In this document: piece by piece, positions 7,205 to 17,100 of the stretch
How the letters are laid out: each line of letters starts with the position of its first letter
How positions within the stretch are numbered: position 1 is the first letter of the stretch
Assembly: GCF_900101105.1 (NCBI RefSeq)
Contig: NZ_FNGA01000008.1
Location: forward strand, 1 to 43,310
DNA from: Maridesulfovibrio ferrireducens
GTDB lineage: Bacteria > Desulfobacterota > Desulfovibrionia > Desulfovibrionales > Desulfovibrionaceae
Direction: 5' to 3'
Length of the DNA: 43,310 nucleotides
Notes under the pieces: generated by a model
Database searches by the model: none
What the model was told of the DNA's origin: nothing
The model's input: the letters and a program-made list of their open reading frames with translations, nothing else
Translations under genes and position numbers: made by a program

Positions 7205-8794
7205 ATGTCTAGTCTGATCGGGTTTAGAGAACAATCATTTTTGGACAAAATCAGTATTCTGAATGAAGTTTCAATGGGGAAGGACATTGCTGATCTCGAT
7301 CCGCTTCTTGATTTATTCCAGAATCCTCTTGGAGATACTTCTGTAGATTATATGGTTGTGAGTGCGTTAAACGGAGTGCTTTCTTCTGATGAAAGCAGCG
7401 CTGTTAAATTATTGGAAAGTGAAAATGACAAACTTAAGGTCCTTTGCATAAGGTCATGCGGAGAGTTTAAGTTTAAAACAGCGGTTCCGGTTCTTTCTGT
7501 TTTAGCTGAGCAGACAGATGATACAGATCTGCTTTTTGAGTTGTTGACCTCTCTTTCAAAGATAGGTGGGGAGCCCGCTCTCGATATTTTCCGTGCTAAT
7601 ATCACGAATGAAGATGATCTGGTTGCCTCAATGTCTATTGAAGTGGCCGGTGAGCTGAAAGATGAAAAGTCCGTCGAGGCTCTGATCACCATCGTTAAAT
7701 GCAATAATGAAGATGCCAATTATGAAGTTTGCGATTTAACCACATGGAAAGCTGTTGAAGCTTTAACTTCTATCGGCTGTGAGTCTTCTCTGAATTTTAT
7801 TGTGGAGAATTTACATCACAGAAATCCTACTGTCCGCAGGGTTGTAACAGACTGTCTGACAGAACTTGGCGCTAAAACAGTTCCTTACCTTCGGAAAGTA
7901 ATTACTCCGGGGGCAGATAAGGATGATATGATTCTTGCGGCAAACGTCCTTGGTTTTATCGGTGACAAGAGCGGTCTTGAAATTCTTATGGATGCTCTTG
8001 ATAAAGAATATTCTACAGACTCCAGTGTAAAATATGCCATATATGAAGCCATTGGTAACATCGGAACAATGAAGGGTGTTATCAGTCTTATTGATGGGCT
8101 TGATAATGATGATGAGCTGATAACTCTTGCGGTTATTAACGGTCTTGATCATCTGGTTAATCCCGGTGTTATCAAAAAGATGATTGAAATGATCAGCAAG
8201 GGCGGAAGTAAGGCCGGGAAAATTATCAGAGCAGTTGTAACAGCGAAGGCTTTGAATATTTTTGAAGGGCTTTATAATGAAGGAAAAATCGGTCGTTTTA
8301 TGATGAACGCCGTTGTAACCTCTAAAGATCCTGAAGTTCATGAAGCCTTTCGCGGTAAGCTTGTTGAGATAGGCGGAGAAGTTGCAGACGCAGATATAGC
8401 AAGACTTCCTGAGACTGTTGAAGCCGGAAGTAAAAAAGCTCTCGCCGTTGATGATTCTAAATCAATGCTCGCTCTTTATCGTAGCATCCTTACAAATATC
8501 GGTTTTGAACCTTCAATTGCTGAGAACGGGCAGGAAGCATATTCTTTTGCTGAGCAGGGTGATGAGTTTGATATTGTTATTACAGACATGAACATGCCTG
8601 TAATGGATGGAATGGAGCTTGTTTCAAAGCTTAGAATGACTGATGGATTTGAAACAATCCCGATAATTATGGTTACGACAGAATCAGAGGTTTCTCAGCT
8701 TGAATTGGCGAAAAAGACCGGTGTTACCGATTTTATTACCAAGCCTTTTACTCCTGATCAGCTCAAAGCTAAAATCGAGGAATACGTTTCTTAG
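7205..8794 (+). CDS. HEAT-repeat protein with C-terminal CheY-like receiver domain
   Basis: The 529-residue protein has about 400 N-terminal residues of repeated alpha-helical HEAT/PBS-like units (recurring patterns such as AVPVLSVL, SVEALITIV, TVPYLRKVI, GLEILMDAL). They are followed by a complete receiver domain (about 412-529). Receiver residues are intact: the VDDSKS acidic pair, phospho-acceptor Asp461 in VITDMNMPVMDG, the Thr of VTTESE, and the Lys of ITKPF. There is no output DNA-binding domain, so phosphorylation probably controls protein-protein contacts made by the HEAT scaffold. It follows cheX in the same direction, and a terminator lies 37 bases after its stop. The partner kinase is unknown. 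Confidence 0.88.
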   Translation: MSSLIGFREQSFLDKISILNEVSMGKDIADLDPLLDLFQNPLGDTSVDYMVVSALNGVLSSDESSAVKLLESENDKLKVLCIRSCGEFKFKTAVPVLSVLAEQTDDTDLLFELLTSLSKIGGEPALDIFRANITNEDDLVASMSIEVAGELKDEKSVEALITIVKCNNEDANYEVCDLTTWKAVEALTSIGCESSLNFIVENLHHRNPTVRRVVTDCLTELGAKTVPYLRKVITPGADKDDMILAANVLGFIGDKSGLEILMDALDKEYSTDSSVKYAIYEAIGNIGTMKGVISLIDGLDNDDELITLAVINGLDHLVNPGVIKKMIEMISKGGSKAGKIIRAVVTAKALNIFEGLYNEGKIGRFMMNAVVTSKDPEVHEAFRGKLVEIGGEVADADIARLPETVEAGSKKALAVDDSKSMLALYRSILTNIGFEPSIAENGQEAYSFAEQGDEFDIVITDMNMPVMDGMELVSKLRMTDGFETIPIIMVTTESEVSQLELAKKTGVTDFITKPFTPDQLKAKIEEYVS

Positions 8795-8831
8795 GACGTG
8801 TAGCAGATTGTTGATATTTTGATTTAATATG

Positions 8832-8866
8832 AAGGGAGAGGATAATAGTCCTCTCCCTTTTTTTAT
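8832..8866 (+). terminator. Rho-independent terminator after the cheX/HEAT-receiver genes
   Basis: The stem GGGAGAGGA/TCCTCTCCC closes a 6-8 base loop and is followed by a run of seven T on the plus strand. It lies between the HEAT-receiver stop (8794) and the convergent lipase stop (8863). There is no T-run on the other strand, so it serves the plus-strand transcript. Confidence 0.9.
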
Positions 8867-9675
8867 TGCTGCATAATCCGGAGGATCATATTTGTGATTT
8901 TTGGGCTGTAGAGCATAGCAACATGGCCCATTGCCGGACAGGGTAATGTTTTCCAGTCTGTTTCGCTAGGCAGTAGGTTTTTCCACGGTAGAACCATTTC
9001 ATCTATAGGCGAAAATATTGCCGTTTTCTGAATGGAATTGAGTGGTGGGGTTGTATGAATTGTTTGAAAAAGTGAACTCTCTGGATGCAGGCTGCGTCCT
9101 AATCTTCCCGGAGCGATTTTTGCCAACAGGCTGCCGCGAAAAGGGGTTCCGAGGGTGATAATTTTAGCAACTGATTCCGCAACAGCTGGATCGGATACGG
9201 CTCCTTTAATAATTAATCCTCCAAGACTATGGCCTATAAGCACAATTTTCTGATTATTGTTTTCCGCATAAAGTTTAAGGATACGCCTTCGCAGTTCAAG
9301 AACAAGTTCGGGATACGAAGTCGTGAAGCTGTTGTATGACCATGTATTAAGGTTGCTGTAGCCGGCTTTACGCAGTTTCGGCTTCATGAGAAACCACGCT
9401 GTTTTATTATGATAAAGGCCGTGAGTCATAAGAACAGGTAGAGGATTACCTTCTTTTTCTGGATGTATATCCCGGCAGAGAAAGTCAAACGGGCGAGTCA
9501 GGGTTGCCGTAAGCATGCTTATTGCTGTGGTTGCTACAGATGTAAGCAGGTCGTATACAGCTTGTCTGGTTCCACGTTGCATAAGTTCTTTGCGGTTTGC
9601 GATAGTCATGACGATGATCAGAGGAAGAGGGATCATCAGGATGATAAGTAGAATTGTCAGAAATATTTTTGTCAT
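8863..9675 (-). CDS. Membrane-anchored alpha/beta-hydrolase (lipase-like)
   Basis: The 270-residue protein has an N-terminal hydrophobic helix (about residues 4-26, uncleaved anchor or signal). A hydrolase domain follows: an oxyanion-type MTHGLYHNKTAW strand, the nucleophile elbow GHSLGG with Ser150, a probable acid in FSPIDEMVLPW, and a probable catalytic His in MGHVAML near the C-terminus. This is the layout of triacylglycerol lipases and esterases of the PGAP1/lipase-2 type, acting in the envelope or outside. The substrate is unknown. The gene is monocistronic, divergent from the DUF1786 gene. Confidence 0.85.
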   Translation of the reverse strand: MTKIFLTILLIILMIPLPLIIVMTIANRKELMQRGTRQAVYDLLTSVATTAISMLTATLTRPFDFLCRDIHPEKEGNPLPVLMTHGLYHNKTAWFLMKPKLRKAGYSNLNTWSYNSFTTSYPELVLELRRRILKLYAENNNQKIVLIGHSLGGLIIKGAVSDPAVAESVAKIITLGTPFRGSLLAKIAPGRLGRSLHPESSLFQTIHTTPPLNSIQKTAIFSPIDEMVLPWKNLLPSETDWKTLPCPAMGHVAMLYSPKITNMILRIMQQ

Positions 9676-9785
9676 ATTTTGAGATGCATTTAATTAGTTG
9701 TTTTTAAGAAACCTATTTTTCAAATTGACGTAAAATACTTTGCTCTGCAACAGTAACTTGAAATTATAATTATTGGAGATTTAAA

Positions 9786-10823
9786 ATGAATCGTAAAATA
9801 TTAAGCCTTGATATCGGTAGCGGTACTCAGGATGTTCTCTATTATATTGAAGGTGTTGAAGTTGAAAATTGTTTTAAGTTTGTGTTGCCCTCTCCGGCCC
9901 GTGTTGTTGCAGAGCTGATTAAGAAACAGACAAATAAAGGATGTGATATTTATCTTACCGGTAAAAATATGGGTGGCGGCTTCGGTAGAGCTGTGAATGC
10001 GCATATTAAAGCCGGGTATAAAGTTTTTGCGCATCCGCGAGCTGCTCTTGCTTTGGGAGACGATTTGAATCGTTTGGAAAAAAATGGAATTGTGTTAAGT
10101 ACATGCTTACCCTCTGGGTGTGTTCCTGTTCATCTTGAGGATTTCAATTCCGGTTGGTGGAATTGTTTTCTTTCCGCAGCTGGCCTTGAGCAGCCGGATC
10201 TGGTTGTAGCTTCTGTGCAGGATCATGGTTTTCATCCGGGAAAAAGTAATAGAATGGGCCGGTTCAATTTATGGAAGCGCTTTTTGCTGGATAACAAGGG
10301 AAAACCGGAAGAACTCCTTTTTGAAACTGTTCCAGAAGAATTCACAAGGCTTTCTGAATTGCAAAAAAGTATTGGTGGCGGGCAGGTCTGCGACACCGGA
10401 GCTGCTGCTGTTCTGGGCGCGTTTTTTGTTGATGAGATAGTTGAGCGTAGCTTTAGAGAAGGGATTTGTCTGATTAACGTCGGGAATAGTCATACGGTTT
10501 CTTTTTTGCTTTTCGAAGGGAGAGTTCATGGTGTCTACGAGCATCACACTGGAAATATGACTCCCGAGAAACTATGGTCAGATTCACAGCTGTTCAGAAA
10601 AGGTGAACTTAGCTTCGAAAGTGTTTTTGATGATTATGGGCATGGCTGTGCTACTCTTGATCTGTCTGAAAAAGCTTGCGGGTTTATTCCTACCTATGTG
10701 ATGGGGCCGCGCCGGGCCATGCTTAAAGGTTATCCTGTTGAATTTCCGTCCCCGGGTGGTGATATGATGCTTGCAGGTTGTTTCGGACTTATAAAGGGAC
10801 TTGAATTAAAAGGAACTGTTTAA
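9786..10823 (+). CDS. DUF1786 family protein (ASKHA-type fold)
   Basis: The 345-residue protein starts with an actin/hexokinase-like phosphate-1 motif (LSLDIGSGTQDVLYY). It also has LTGKNMGGGFGRAV, a VASVQDHGFHPG segment, and a second nucleotide-site-like LINVGNSHTVSFLL. These are features of DUF1786, sometimes annotated as a putative pyruvate formate-lyase activating enzyme. However, no CxxxCxxC radical-SAM cluster is present, so that name is not supported here. The start follows TTGGAG. It probably binds a nucleotide or phosphate, and its biochemical role is unknown. It is monocistronic. Confidence 0.75.
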   Translation: MNRKILSLDIGSGTQDVLYYIEGVEVENCFKFVLPSPARVVAELIKKQTNKGCDIYLTGKNMGGGFGRAVNAHIKAGYKVFAHPRAALALGDDLNRLEKNGIVLSTCLPSGCVPVHLEDFNSGWWNCFLSAAGLEQPDLVVASVQDHGFHPGKSNRMGRFNLWKRFLLDNKGKPEELLFETVPEEFTRLSELQKSIGGGQVCDTGAAAVLGAFFVDEIVERSFREGICLINVGNSHTVSFLLFEGRVHGVYEHHTGNMTPEKLWSDSQLFRKGELSFESVFDDYGHGCATLDLSEKACGFIPTYVMGPRRAMLKGYPVEFPSPGGDMMLAGCFGLIKGLELKGTV

Positions 10824-10938
10824 ATAACTCTAGCTTGTAATCTTGCATGGATTTGTTAATACCGATAGTAAGTAATCATTTGTGGTGTTGTGTTGTAATT
10901 TGAATTTATGCAACTTCATTTAAATATAGACTAAAATT

Positions 10939-13095
10939 ATGTTGCGCTCCTTACTTCTTGCATTGTCCATGCTGTTGCTTAGCTGCACCCCTTCCTTGGC
11001 GGAGGGGTGGCTTTCGAACGCCCTCAGAGATCTTGGCTCCGGTAATCTGGATAGAATACTTATTCTCGGAGCGGGGATTGTTATTTCAGTGCTTTTGCTT
11101 TTTATCGTGTTTTTATATCTGAACATTGTAAAAAGAAGGATGGTTGAGCTGGAATTACAGCGCGAACGCGATCTCATGGGCAGCATAATGGAAACTAGCC
11201 CCATGGGGGTCATTGTCATGGATCAGGAGGGTGTTATTGTTTTCGCGAATGATCAGGCTGCAAGAGTTCACGGGCTCTCCCGGGAGAATATGATCAGGCG
11301 GAAGTACAATGATCCGGGCTGGAAAATTACTGCTCATGACGGTTCCGTTTTTCCCGAAGAACGGCTTGCTTTCAGCCGGGTAATGAAGATTCGAAATGCT
11401 GTTTTAGATATACGTCACGCAATTCACTGGGATGATGGTCGCCGGGTTTTACTTTCAATCAATGCTTCGCCTCTTTTCGGTGCTGATGGTGATATTCAGA
11501 AAGTTGTTTCTACTGTTGAAGATATTACAACCAGAAAAAAGGTCGAAGAAGCTTTGAAGGAGAGTGCTTACAGGTTCAGATCGTTGGTTAAAACGGCTGA
11601 AAGTGTGATAATCCTCCTTTCTCCCGACAGAAAAATTTTAGAATTCAACCGTATGGCTGAAGATCTTTTTGGGCGGACCCGGCACGAAGTTTTAGGGCGC
11701 GATTTCTTTGAACTTTTCCTTCCCGAAAGATTGTGGGGAGAAACTTCCCGTCAGTACGCAACTGTTCTTTCCGGTACTCCTTTGCGATTATTTGAAAGCA
11801 ATGTGCGTATTCGCGGCGGTAAAGAGCTTACTATGCAATGGTCTTTGTCTAGATTGCTCGATACTACGGGGGATTCTCTCGGTGTGCTTGCTGTCGGTCA
11901 GGATGTTACAGAACGTAAGCGGTTTGAAGCTGAACTCTGCGAAGCTCGTGATGCCGCGGAAGAGGCGAACCGGGCAAAGAGTGAATTTCTTGCCAATATG
12001 AGTCACGAAATCAGAACTCCCATCAGTGCGATTATCGGAATGAGTGAAATGACACTCAGTACCGGTTTGGATGACGAACAGCAGGGATATCTGGTTACAG
12101 TAAAAAAAGCGGCCGAATCTTTACTGAGTATTATCAATGATATTTTAGATATTTCTAAGATTGAAGCCCGTAAGATGGAGCTGAGGCCCGAAGATTTTGA
12201 TTTGCCTGACATGCTTGAAAAACAAATGTCTGTCTTGCGAGTTCAGGCGGAAGAAAAAGGAATTGAACTTCGTACTAGCGTAAGTAATACCGTGGATAGG
12301 TGTTATCTCGGTGATAGTCTTCGTCTGGGGCAGATTATAATGAACCTTGCAGGTAACTCGGTTAAGTTTACTGATAAGGGTTACGTAGAGATCTCCGTTA
12401 AGCGTGTCGGCGAGTGGGAAGAAGGGGAGATTCTTGAATTTACAGTAAAGGATACTGGAATAGGTATATCGGAAGACAAGGCTGAAAAACTTTTTGAAAG
12501 TTTTGTACAGCTGAATGCAGGTTATTCCAAACGACATCCCGGTAGTGGATTGGGACTTGCCATTTCACGGCAGCTTGTCGAAATGATGGGTGGCAGTATT
12601 TCTTTTTCCAGTAAGGTTGGCTGGGGATGTGAGTTCACTTTTACTGTGAAGCTTCAATCAAGTTCCGGGCCATGTTTGAAAGATGTTGTCGAGGTTGTGG
12701 ATGAGGAAGAGTTTGGTAGTTCTATACCTGCTCATATCCTTTTGGCTGAAGACAATGCGACTAATCAGATATATATTTCTCATTTTCTTTCTGAGCGCGG
12801 ATTTGAAATTGAAACAGCAGAAAACGGTATTGAAGTCTTGGATCTATTGGAAAACAGTGGGCCGTTTGATGTTATTTTAATGGATGTTCAAATGCCTGAG
12901 ATGGACGGTTTACAGGCGACTAAAATGATAAGGGATGCCGGTAACGACATCCCTATAATTGCTTTGACAGCTTATGCTATGGAAGGGGATCGTGAAAAAT
13001 TTCTGGAGAGCGGCATGGATGCTTATGCTTCCAAACCCGTCAATATAGATGAGCTGGTCCAGATCATAAACAAATTTTTACCCGCTAAGAACTAA
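10939..13095 (+). CDS. Hybrid sensor histidine kinase with two PAS domains and a receiver
   Basis: This 718-residue protein contains, in order: a signal or TM segment (1-22, ending near PSLAEG), a second TM helix (about 35-58), PAS domain 1 (about 70-195, with MGVIVMDQEGVIVFAND), and PAS domain 2 (about 205-335). These lead into HisKA with phospho-acceptor His356 in NMSHEIRTP, HATPase (N box near IIMNLAGNSVKFTD, G boxes DTGIGIS and GSGLGLAISR), and a receiver with Asp649 in ILMDVQMPEMDG. It is an inner-membrane kinase that probably relays phosphate through its own receiver to an Hpt protein not seen nearby. No clear Shine-Dalgarno precedes ATG 10939. A short periplasmic loop suggests sensing mainly by the PAS domains. 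The signal is unknown. Confidence 0.92.
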   Translation: MLRSLLLALSMLLLSCTPSLAEGWLSNALRDLGSGNLDRILILGAGIVISVLLLFIVFLYLNIVKRRMVELELQRERDLMGSIMETSPMGVIVMDQEGVIVFANDQAARVHGLSRENMIRRKYNDPGWKITAHDGSVFPEERLAFSRVMKIRNAVLDIRHAIHWDDGRRVLLSINASPLFGADGDIQKVVSTVEDITTRKKVEEALKESAYRFRSLVKTAESVIILLSPDRKILEFNRMAEDLFGRTRHEVLGRDFFELFLPERLWGETSRQYATVLSGTPLRLFESNVRIRGGKELTMQWSLSRLLDTTGDSLGVLAVGQDVTERKRFEAELCEARDAAEEANRAKSEFLANMSHEIRTPISAIIGMSEMTLSTGLDDEQQGYLVTVKKAAESLLSIINDILDISKIEARKMELRPEDFDLPDMLEKQMSVLRVQAEEKGIELRTSVSNTVDRCYLGDSLRLGQIIMNLAGNSVKFTDKGYVEISVKRVGEWEEGEILEFTVKDTGIGISEDKAEKLFESFVQLNAGYSKRHPGSGLGLAISRQLVEMMGGSISFSSKVGWGCEFTFTVKLQSSSGPCLKDVVEVVDEEEFGSSIPAHILLAEDNATNQIYISHFLSERGFEIETAENGIEVLDLLENSGPFDVILMDVQMPEMDGLQATKMIRDAGNDIPIIALTAYAMEGDREKFLESGMDAYASKPVNIDELVQIINKFLPAKN

Positions 13096-13112
13096 TCACT
13101 CACCTGAGTCTG

Positions 13113-13535
13113 TTATTGCTCCATTCCTTCCTTTTTCTCAATATTCCCAACTAGATCTTTGTGCAAAATTTTTGCTATTTGTTCTTTAAATTCTATCAAT
13201 TCTTTTTCGTTGACCCCTGCGATAATATCTTCTTTCGAGGTTATTTCGTCGAACCCCATAGGAAGGGAGCAGACAAGATGAATACCGACTGTTTTGCCGT
13301 CAACGCTAACTGTGCCCAGTATGTTTGATTTTTTAACTTTTTTCCTGACAGACTGAGGAAGGTTGGAAACATTAAGAAGCGTTTCTCTCGGGTAGAAAAT
13401 ATATCCGAATAAGAAATGATCACTTTTAAAAGCGTCATTCTGGAAGCCGCTGTTCATATCAAGACCACTGGCCTTTGTAGTTTCGAGCATTTGCATGATG
13501 TCGGAAGCAATGCTTTCTGCGTAACTTTGATCCAT
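13113..13535 (-). CDS. Hypothetical protein (140 aa)
   Basis: I do not recognise this protein. It is soluble, with no signal peptide or TM helix. An N-terminal helix (DQSYAESIASDIMQML) is followed by a mixed alpha/beta middle (FLFGYIFYPRE, SNILGTVSVDGKTVGIHLVC) and a charged C-terminal helix rich in Glu and Lys. The start is well supported by a GGAGGGTTTAAAA site. It converges on the hybrid kinase gene with only 17 bases between stops and shows no operon partner downstream. The compact beta segment could be a PilZ-like or similar small regulatory fold, but no diagnostic motif is visible. Confidence 0.72.
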   Translation of the reverse strand: MDQSYAESIASDIMQMLETTKASGLDMNSGFQNDAFKSDHFLFGYIFYPRETLLNVSNLPQSVRKKVKKSNILGTVSVDGKTVGIHLVCSLPMGFDEITSKEDIIAGVNEKELIEFKEQIAKILHKDLVGNIEKKEGMEQ

Positions 13536-13651
13536 TTTTAAACCCTCCGAAAAAAATATTATTTGTATAAACTTTTTGATTTTACTTAGACACAGATTCT
13601 CTCAGCGTCAGAAAAGGAATCAAGCATTTGCAAGGTGAGAATGTCAAGGTT

Positions 13652-14176
13652 TTAAGATTGTTTCCGGCTAACTTCTTGGTTCCGCAGTTTGCCCCACGGT
13701 TTGAAAATTGAAATCCATACCAGTAGTAGAAGGCATCCGAAAATCATGAAGGCTGAGATTTCGTTCAGTAATTGATTCTTTAAATATTCAGGGGTTTGCA
13801 AAGCCATTAATTTAATACTGCCTGAAATTTCACTCATGCGTTCAAGCCAAGGCATGTAGAAAAGAAACCCGAAGATTATGAATCCTATGTTAACAGCCCA
13901 TTTGGTGATGATCCATTTGAACTTAAAAAAGCCCCATGATGTTTTCCACGCAAAGATAAAGCCGGTGATAAGACATCCAAAAGCTCCGGATGTGACAACA
14001 TATTCATCAATTATTTTTATGCAGACATCCCGTGCATAAAGTTCGCCTCCTGAATGCGGCGTGAACATGCAGTGAATAAGGACCATGGAGAGGGCTCCTC
14101 CGCCCCAGAGGCATGCGCTCAACATATGAAATGTTCTTACCCACTTTATAGATTGCGGGGTCATTTTTTCTGTCAT
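13652..14176 (-). CDS. Four-helix integral membrane protein
   Basis: The 174-residue protein has about four hydrophobic helices (residues 14-34, 60-78, 85-110, 140-160). Histidine and tryptophan residues are placed at helix ends (FHMLSACLWGGG, LIHCMF, KWIITKWAVNIGF). This recalls predicted small membrane proteins of the DUF2269/CopD-like type that can bind heme, but assignment is tentative. Its ATG overlaps the stop of the upstream 1379-residue kinase gene (ATGA), so the two are translationally coupled and may work together in the inner membrane. Confidence 0.75.
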   Translation of the reverse strand: MTEKMTPQSIKWVRTFHMLSACLWGGGALSMVLIHCMFTPHSGGELYARDVCIKIIDEYVVTSGAFGCLITGFIFAWKTSWGFFKFKWIITKWAVNIGFIIFGFLFYMPWLERMSEISGSIKLMALQTPEYLKNQLLNEISAFMIFGCLLLLVWISIFKPWGKLRNQEVSRKQS

Positions 14177-17100
14177 TCTTTTTTCATTCTATTATATAAG
14201 TTAAAAATTTTCTGAGTTAGTACAGCTTGCTTAATAGGCTTGGATAGAAATTCGTCTGCTCCGGCATCTAAACATTTTTTCCGGTAGTCCGCAGAAGCAT
14301 GGGCGGTCAGAGCTATGACTCCTGTACGCTTTCCATGAGTATTCTTTTCAACCATTCTGAATTGATTCAGGAATTGGTAGCCGTCCATTACAGGCATTTC
14401 CATGTCCATTAAAATAATATCAAACTTATCATTCAGGGCAAGTTTAAGCCCTTCTTCTCCGTTCGAAGCCATTACCAAGGTTGCGTGCGAACTTTTGAGG
14501 AAGTGTCTGATCAATTCCCGGTTAGGAATATTATCTTCAGTCAGGAGAATCTTCATTTGAGGAAGAATTACCTTATTATCAGCGGAGAGATGGTCCTCAT
14601 TAGAGCCTATGTCCAGTACGTCCAGTATGCCGCGAAGAAATTGTCTTCGTATTATGGGTTTTGTGGTCCCGGCATAAATAAGTTTGTTGTCAATGAGTCT
14701 TCTGTCAAAGCTCGCACCGCGTTGAAGGAGTATAACCGGAGGAATTGTTTTTTCGGCGTCTCGGAGAGATTCAAGCATGTGAACGCCGTTCTCAAGGTTG
14801 AGATCAAGAATCAGCAGGTTGGATTTGTGCCCTTGCGGAGAGAGCAGGAGCGCTTTCAGGGAATCTGTGTTCGTGCAAGGGGTTGTAGTTGCTTTGAAGT
14901 AATTGAGCATCTCGCAGATTGAATTAAGAGTCTTGTAATTATGAGCGGCTACAATGATGTTAATCCCTGACAGGTCCGGTTTAAGAAATGATTGAGATTC
15001 ACGATCTCTGGGAAGAGGGATAGTGATTTCAAAAGAACTTCCTTCACCGGGAACACTTGTAGCGGAGATTGATCCGCCCATAAGCTCTGTCAATTTTTTA
15101 CTGATGGATAGTCCAAGACCTGATCCCCCGAATTTTCTCGTGGTAGAGGAATCTGCCTGCGAAAAAGGAGCAAAGATTGCTTCCAATTGAGCCGGATCAA
15201 TACCTACGCCTGTGTCATCTATGGTGATGGTCAGATTGTCAGGTTGATGAGTATTCGCCGCGCGGGAAACAGTAATACTAACCTCTCCGCAGGATGTGAA
15301 TTTAACCGCATTGGAAAGAATATTCAGTATAATCTGACGTAATCTAGTCGGATCGCCAATAACAAATTCAGGCACGTCCGGTTTATATATGGATATAAGC
15401 TCGATATCGCGTGAAGATGCTGCCGCGGCCTGTAAGTATAAAATTGATTCAACTTCCTGCAACAGGTCAATGGGTATAGCTTCAAGTTTGACGTGGTCTG
15501 CTTCCAGTTTTGAAAAATCAAGAATGTCATTGATTATGGACAGTAGTATTTCACCGGAAGATTCAAAAATATTTACATATTCTCCCTGTTCCTCATCAAG
15601 TTCCGTTCCTTTGAGCAGGTCGGCAATTCCGATGATAGAGTTAAGAGGAGTACGGATTTCATGACTCATACTTGCTAGAAAGGCACTTTTAGCCTTGTTC
15701 GCTTCTTCGGCTTTTATAATGGCATTTTCCAGCTCTTCCTCTGTCTTCATGTGTTCTTTAATTTCAGTATTCAGGTCAGCCGTTCTTTCATCAACTAATG
15801 CGGCCAGCTTTTTTCTTTGTTTTTCAATTGATTTTACCCGGAAATGAATCACCACAAAAATCATCAGAAGGACTAGGGCCAGAACTGATGCTATAAACCA
15901 CCATGTTCTCCAGAATGGCGGAGTAATATTGATTTTGATTGATGTTCCTGTTTCATTCCAGATGCCATCGCTATTGGACGCTTTAACTTTGAAGACGTAA
16001 CTGCCGTGGTTGAAGTTTGTAAAAGTTGCGGACCCTTCGGCTGCGTTAAGCCAGTTGTCGTTAAAACCTTCCAATTTATATTTATATTTATTCAGATGCG
16101 GGTTCTGGTAGTCCAGTGCAGCAAAGCTGAAGGAGAACATGGCATCTTTCCATGAAAGAGTGATTTCTTTAGTTTCAGTAATGTTTGTTGCCAGTTCGGC
16201 CGGGCTGTTAAGAATGTTTAAAGCCGTAATGACGACAGGTGGCGGGGTGGGATTTATTTTAATATCTTTCGGGTAAAACATGTTCATTCCGTTAAGTCCG
16301 CCGAAATATATTTTACCGCTTTGACCCTTATTGTAAGAGTTTATCCAGAATTCTATTCCCTGCAATCCGTCCGAAATCCCGAAATTTAATATTTTACCGT
16401 TTTTAGGGTTCAGATGGGAAATTCCTTTGAATGTAGAAACCCATATATCGCCGTCGCTATCGAGGCAAAGACCTTGGATGCCGTCGTTGGCAAAACCGTT
16501 TTTCTGCGTGTATCTGGTGAATAAACCTGTTGCGGGGTCGAATCTGTTGAGGCCCGCGTCAGTCCCGATCCAAAGGGAACCGTCCGCTGCTTCCGCAACG
16601 GGAGTAACCCTGTTGTTTGATATTGAGTTCGGATTATCAGGATTGCTTTTGTGGTGAATAAATGTGCCGTCAGATCTATTCATCAGATCCATGCCTGCAT
16701 TTGTACAGATCCAGAAGTTGTTTTTACTGTCTTCAAAAATATTACGCACGCGGTTATGCGCCAAGCTGTTCGGGTCAGAGTCAGAGTGTTTGTAAAGCTT
16801 GAAATTTCCGGTTTTGCGATCAAGTCTATTCAGCCCTTTCTTGCTGGTGCCGATCCAGATGTATCCTTGACTGCCTTCATTAATCCACCAGATATTATTT
16901 TGACTTAGAGAATTTTTATTTTTTTTGTCACGGCGGTATCTGGTTTGAATCCCTTTATTTTTATCAATAACAAATACGCCTTTTTTACGGGTTCCGACCC
17001 ATATAAGACCTTTAGAATCTTGGAATATACAGTTAATTTTGTCACCCGGAAGATTCCACGGTTCCGGGGATTTGCTGCTGAAATTTTTAAGGTCTCCGGT

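Noticed and set aside
14485-14922. 145-residue plus-strand ORF inside the 1379-residue kinase gene
   Set aside because: It is antisense to the receiver region of a clearly coding gene and has no recognisable domain or ribosome-binding site.
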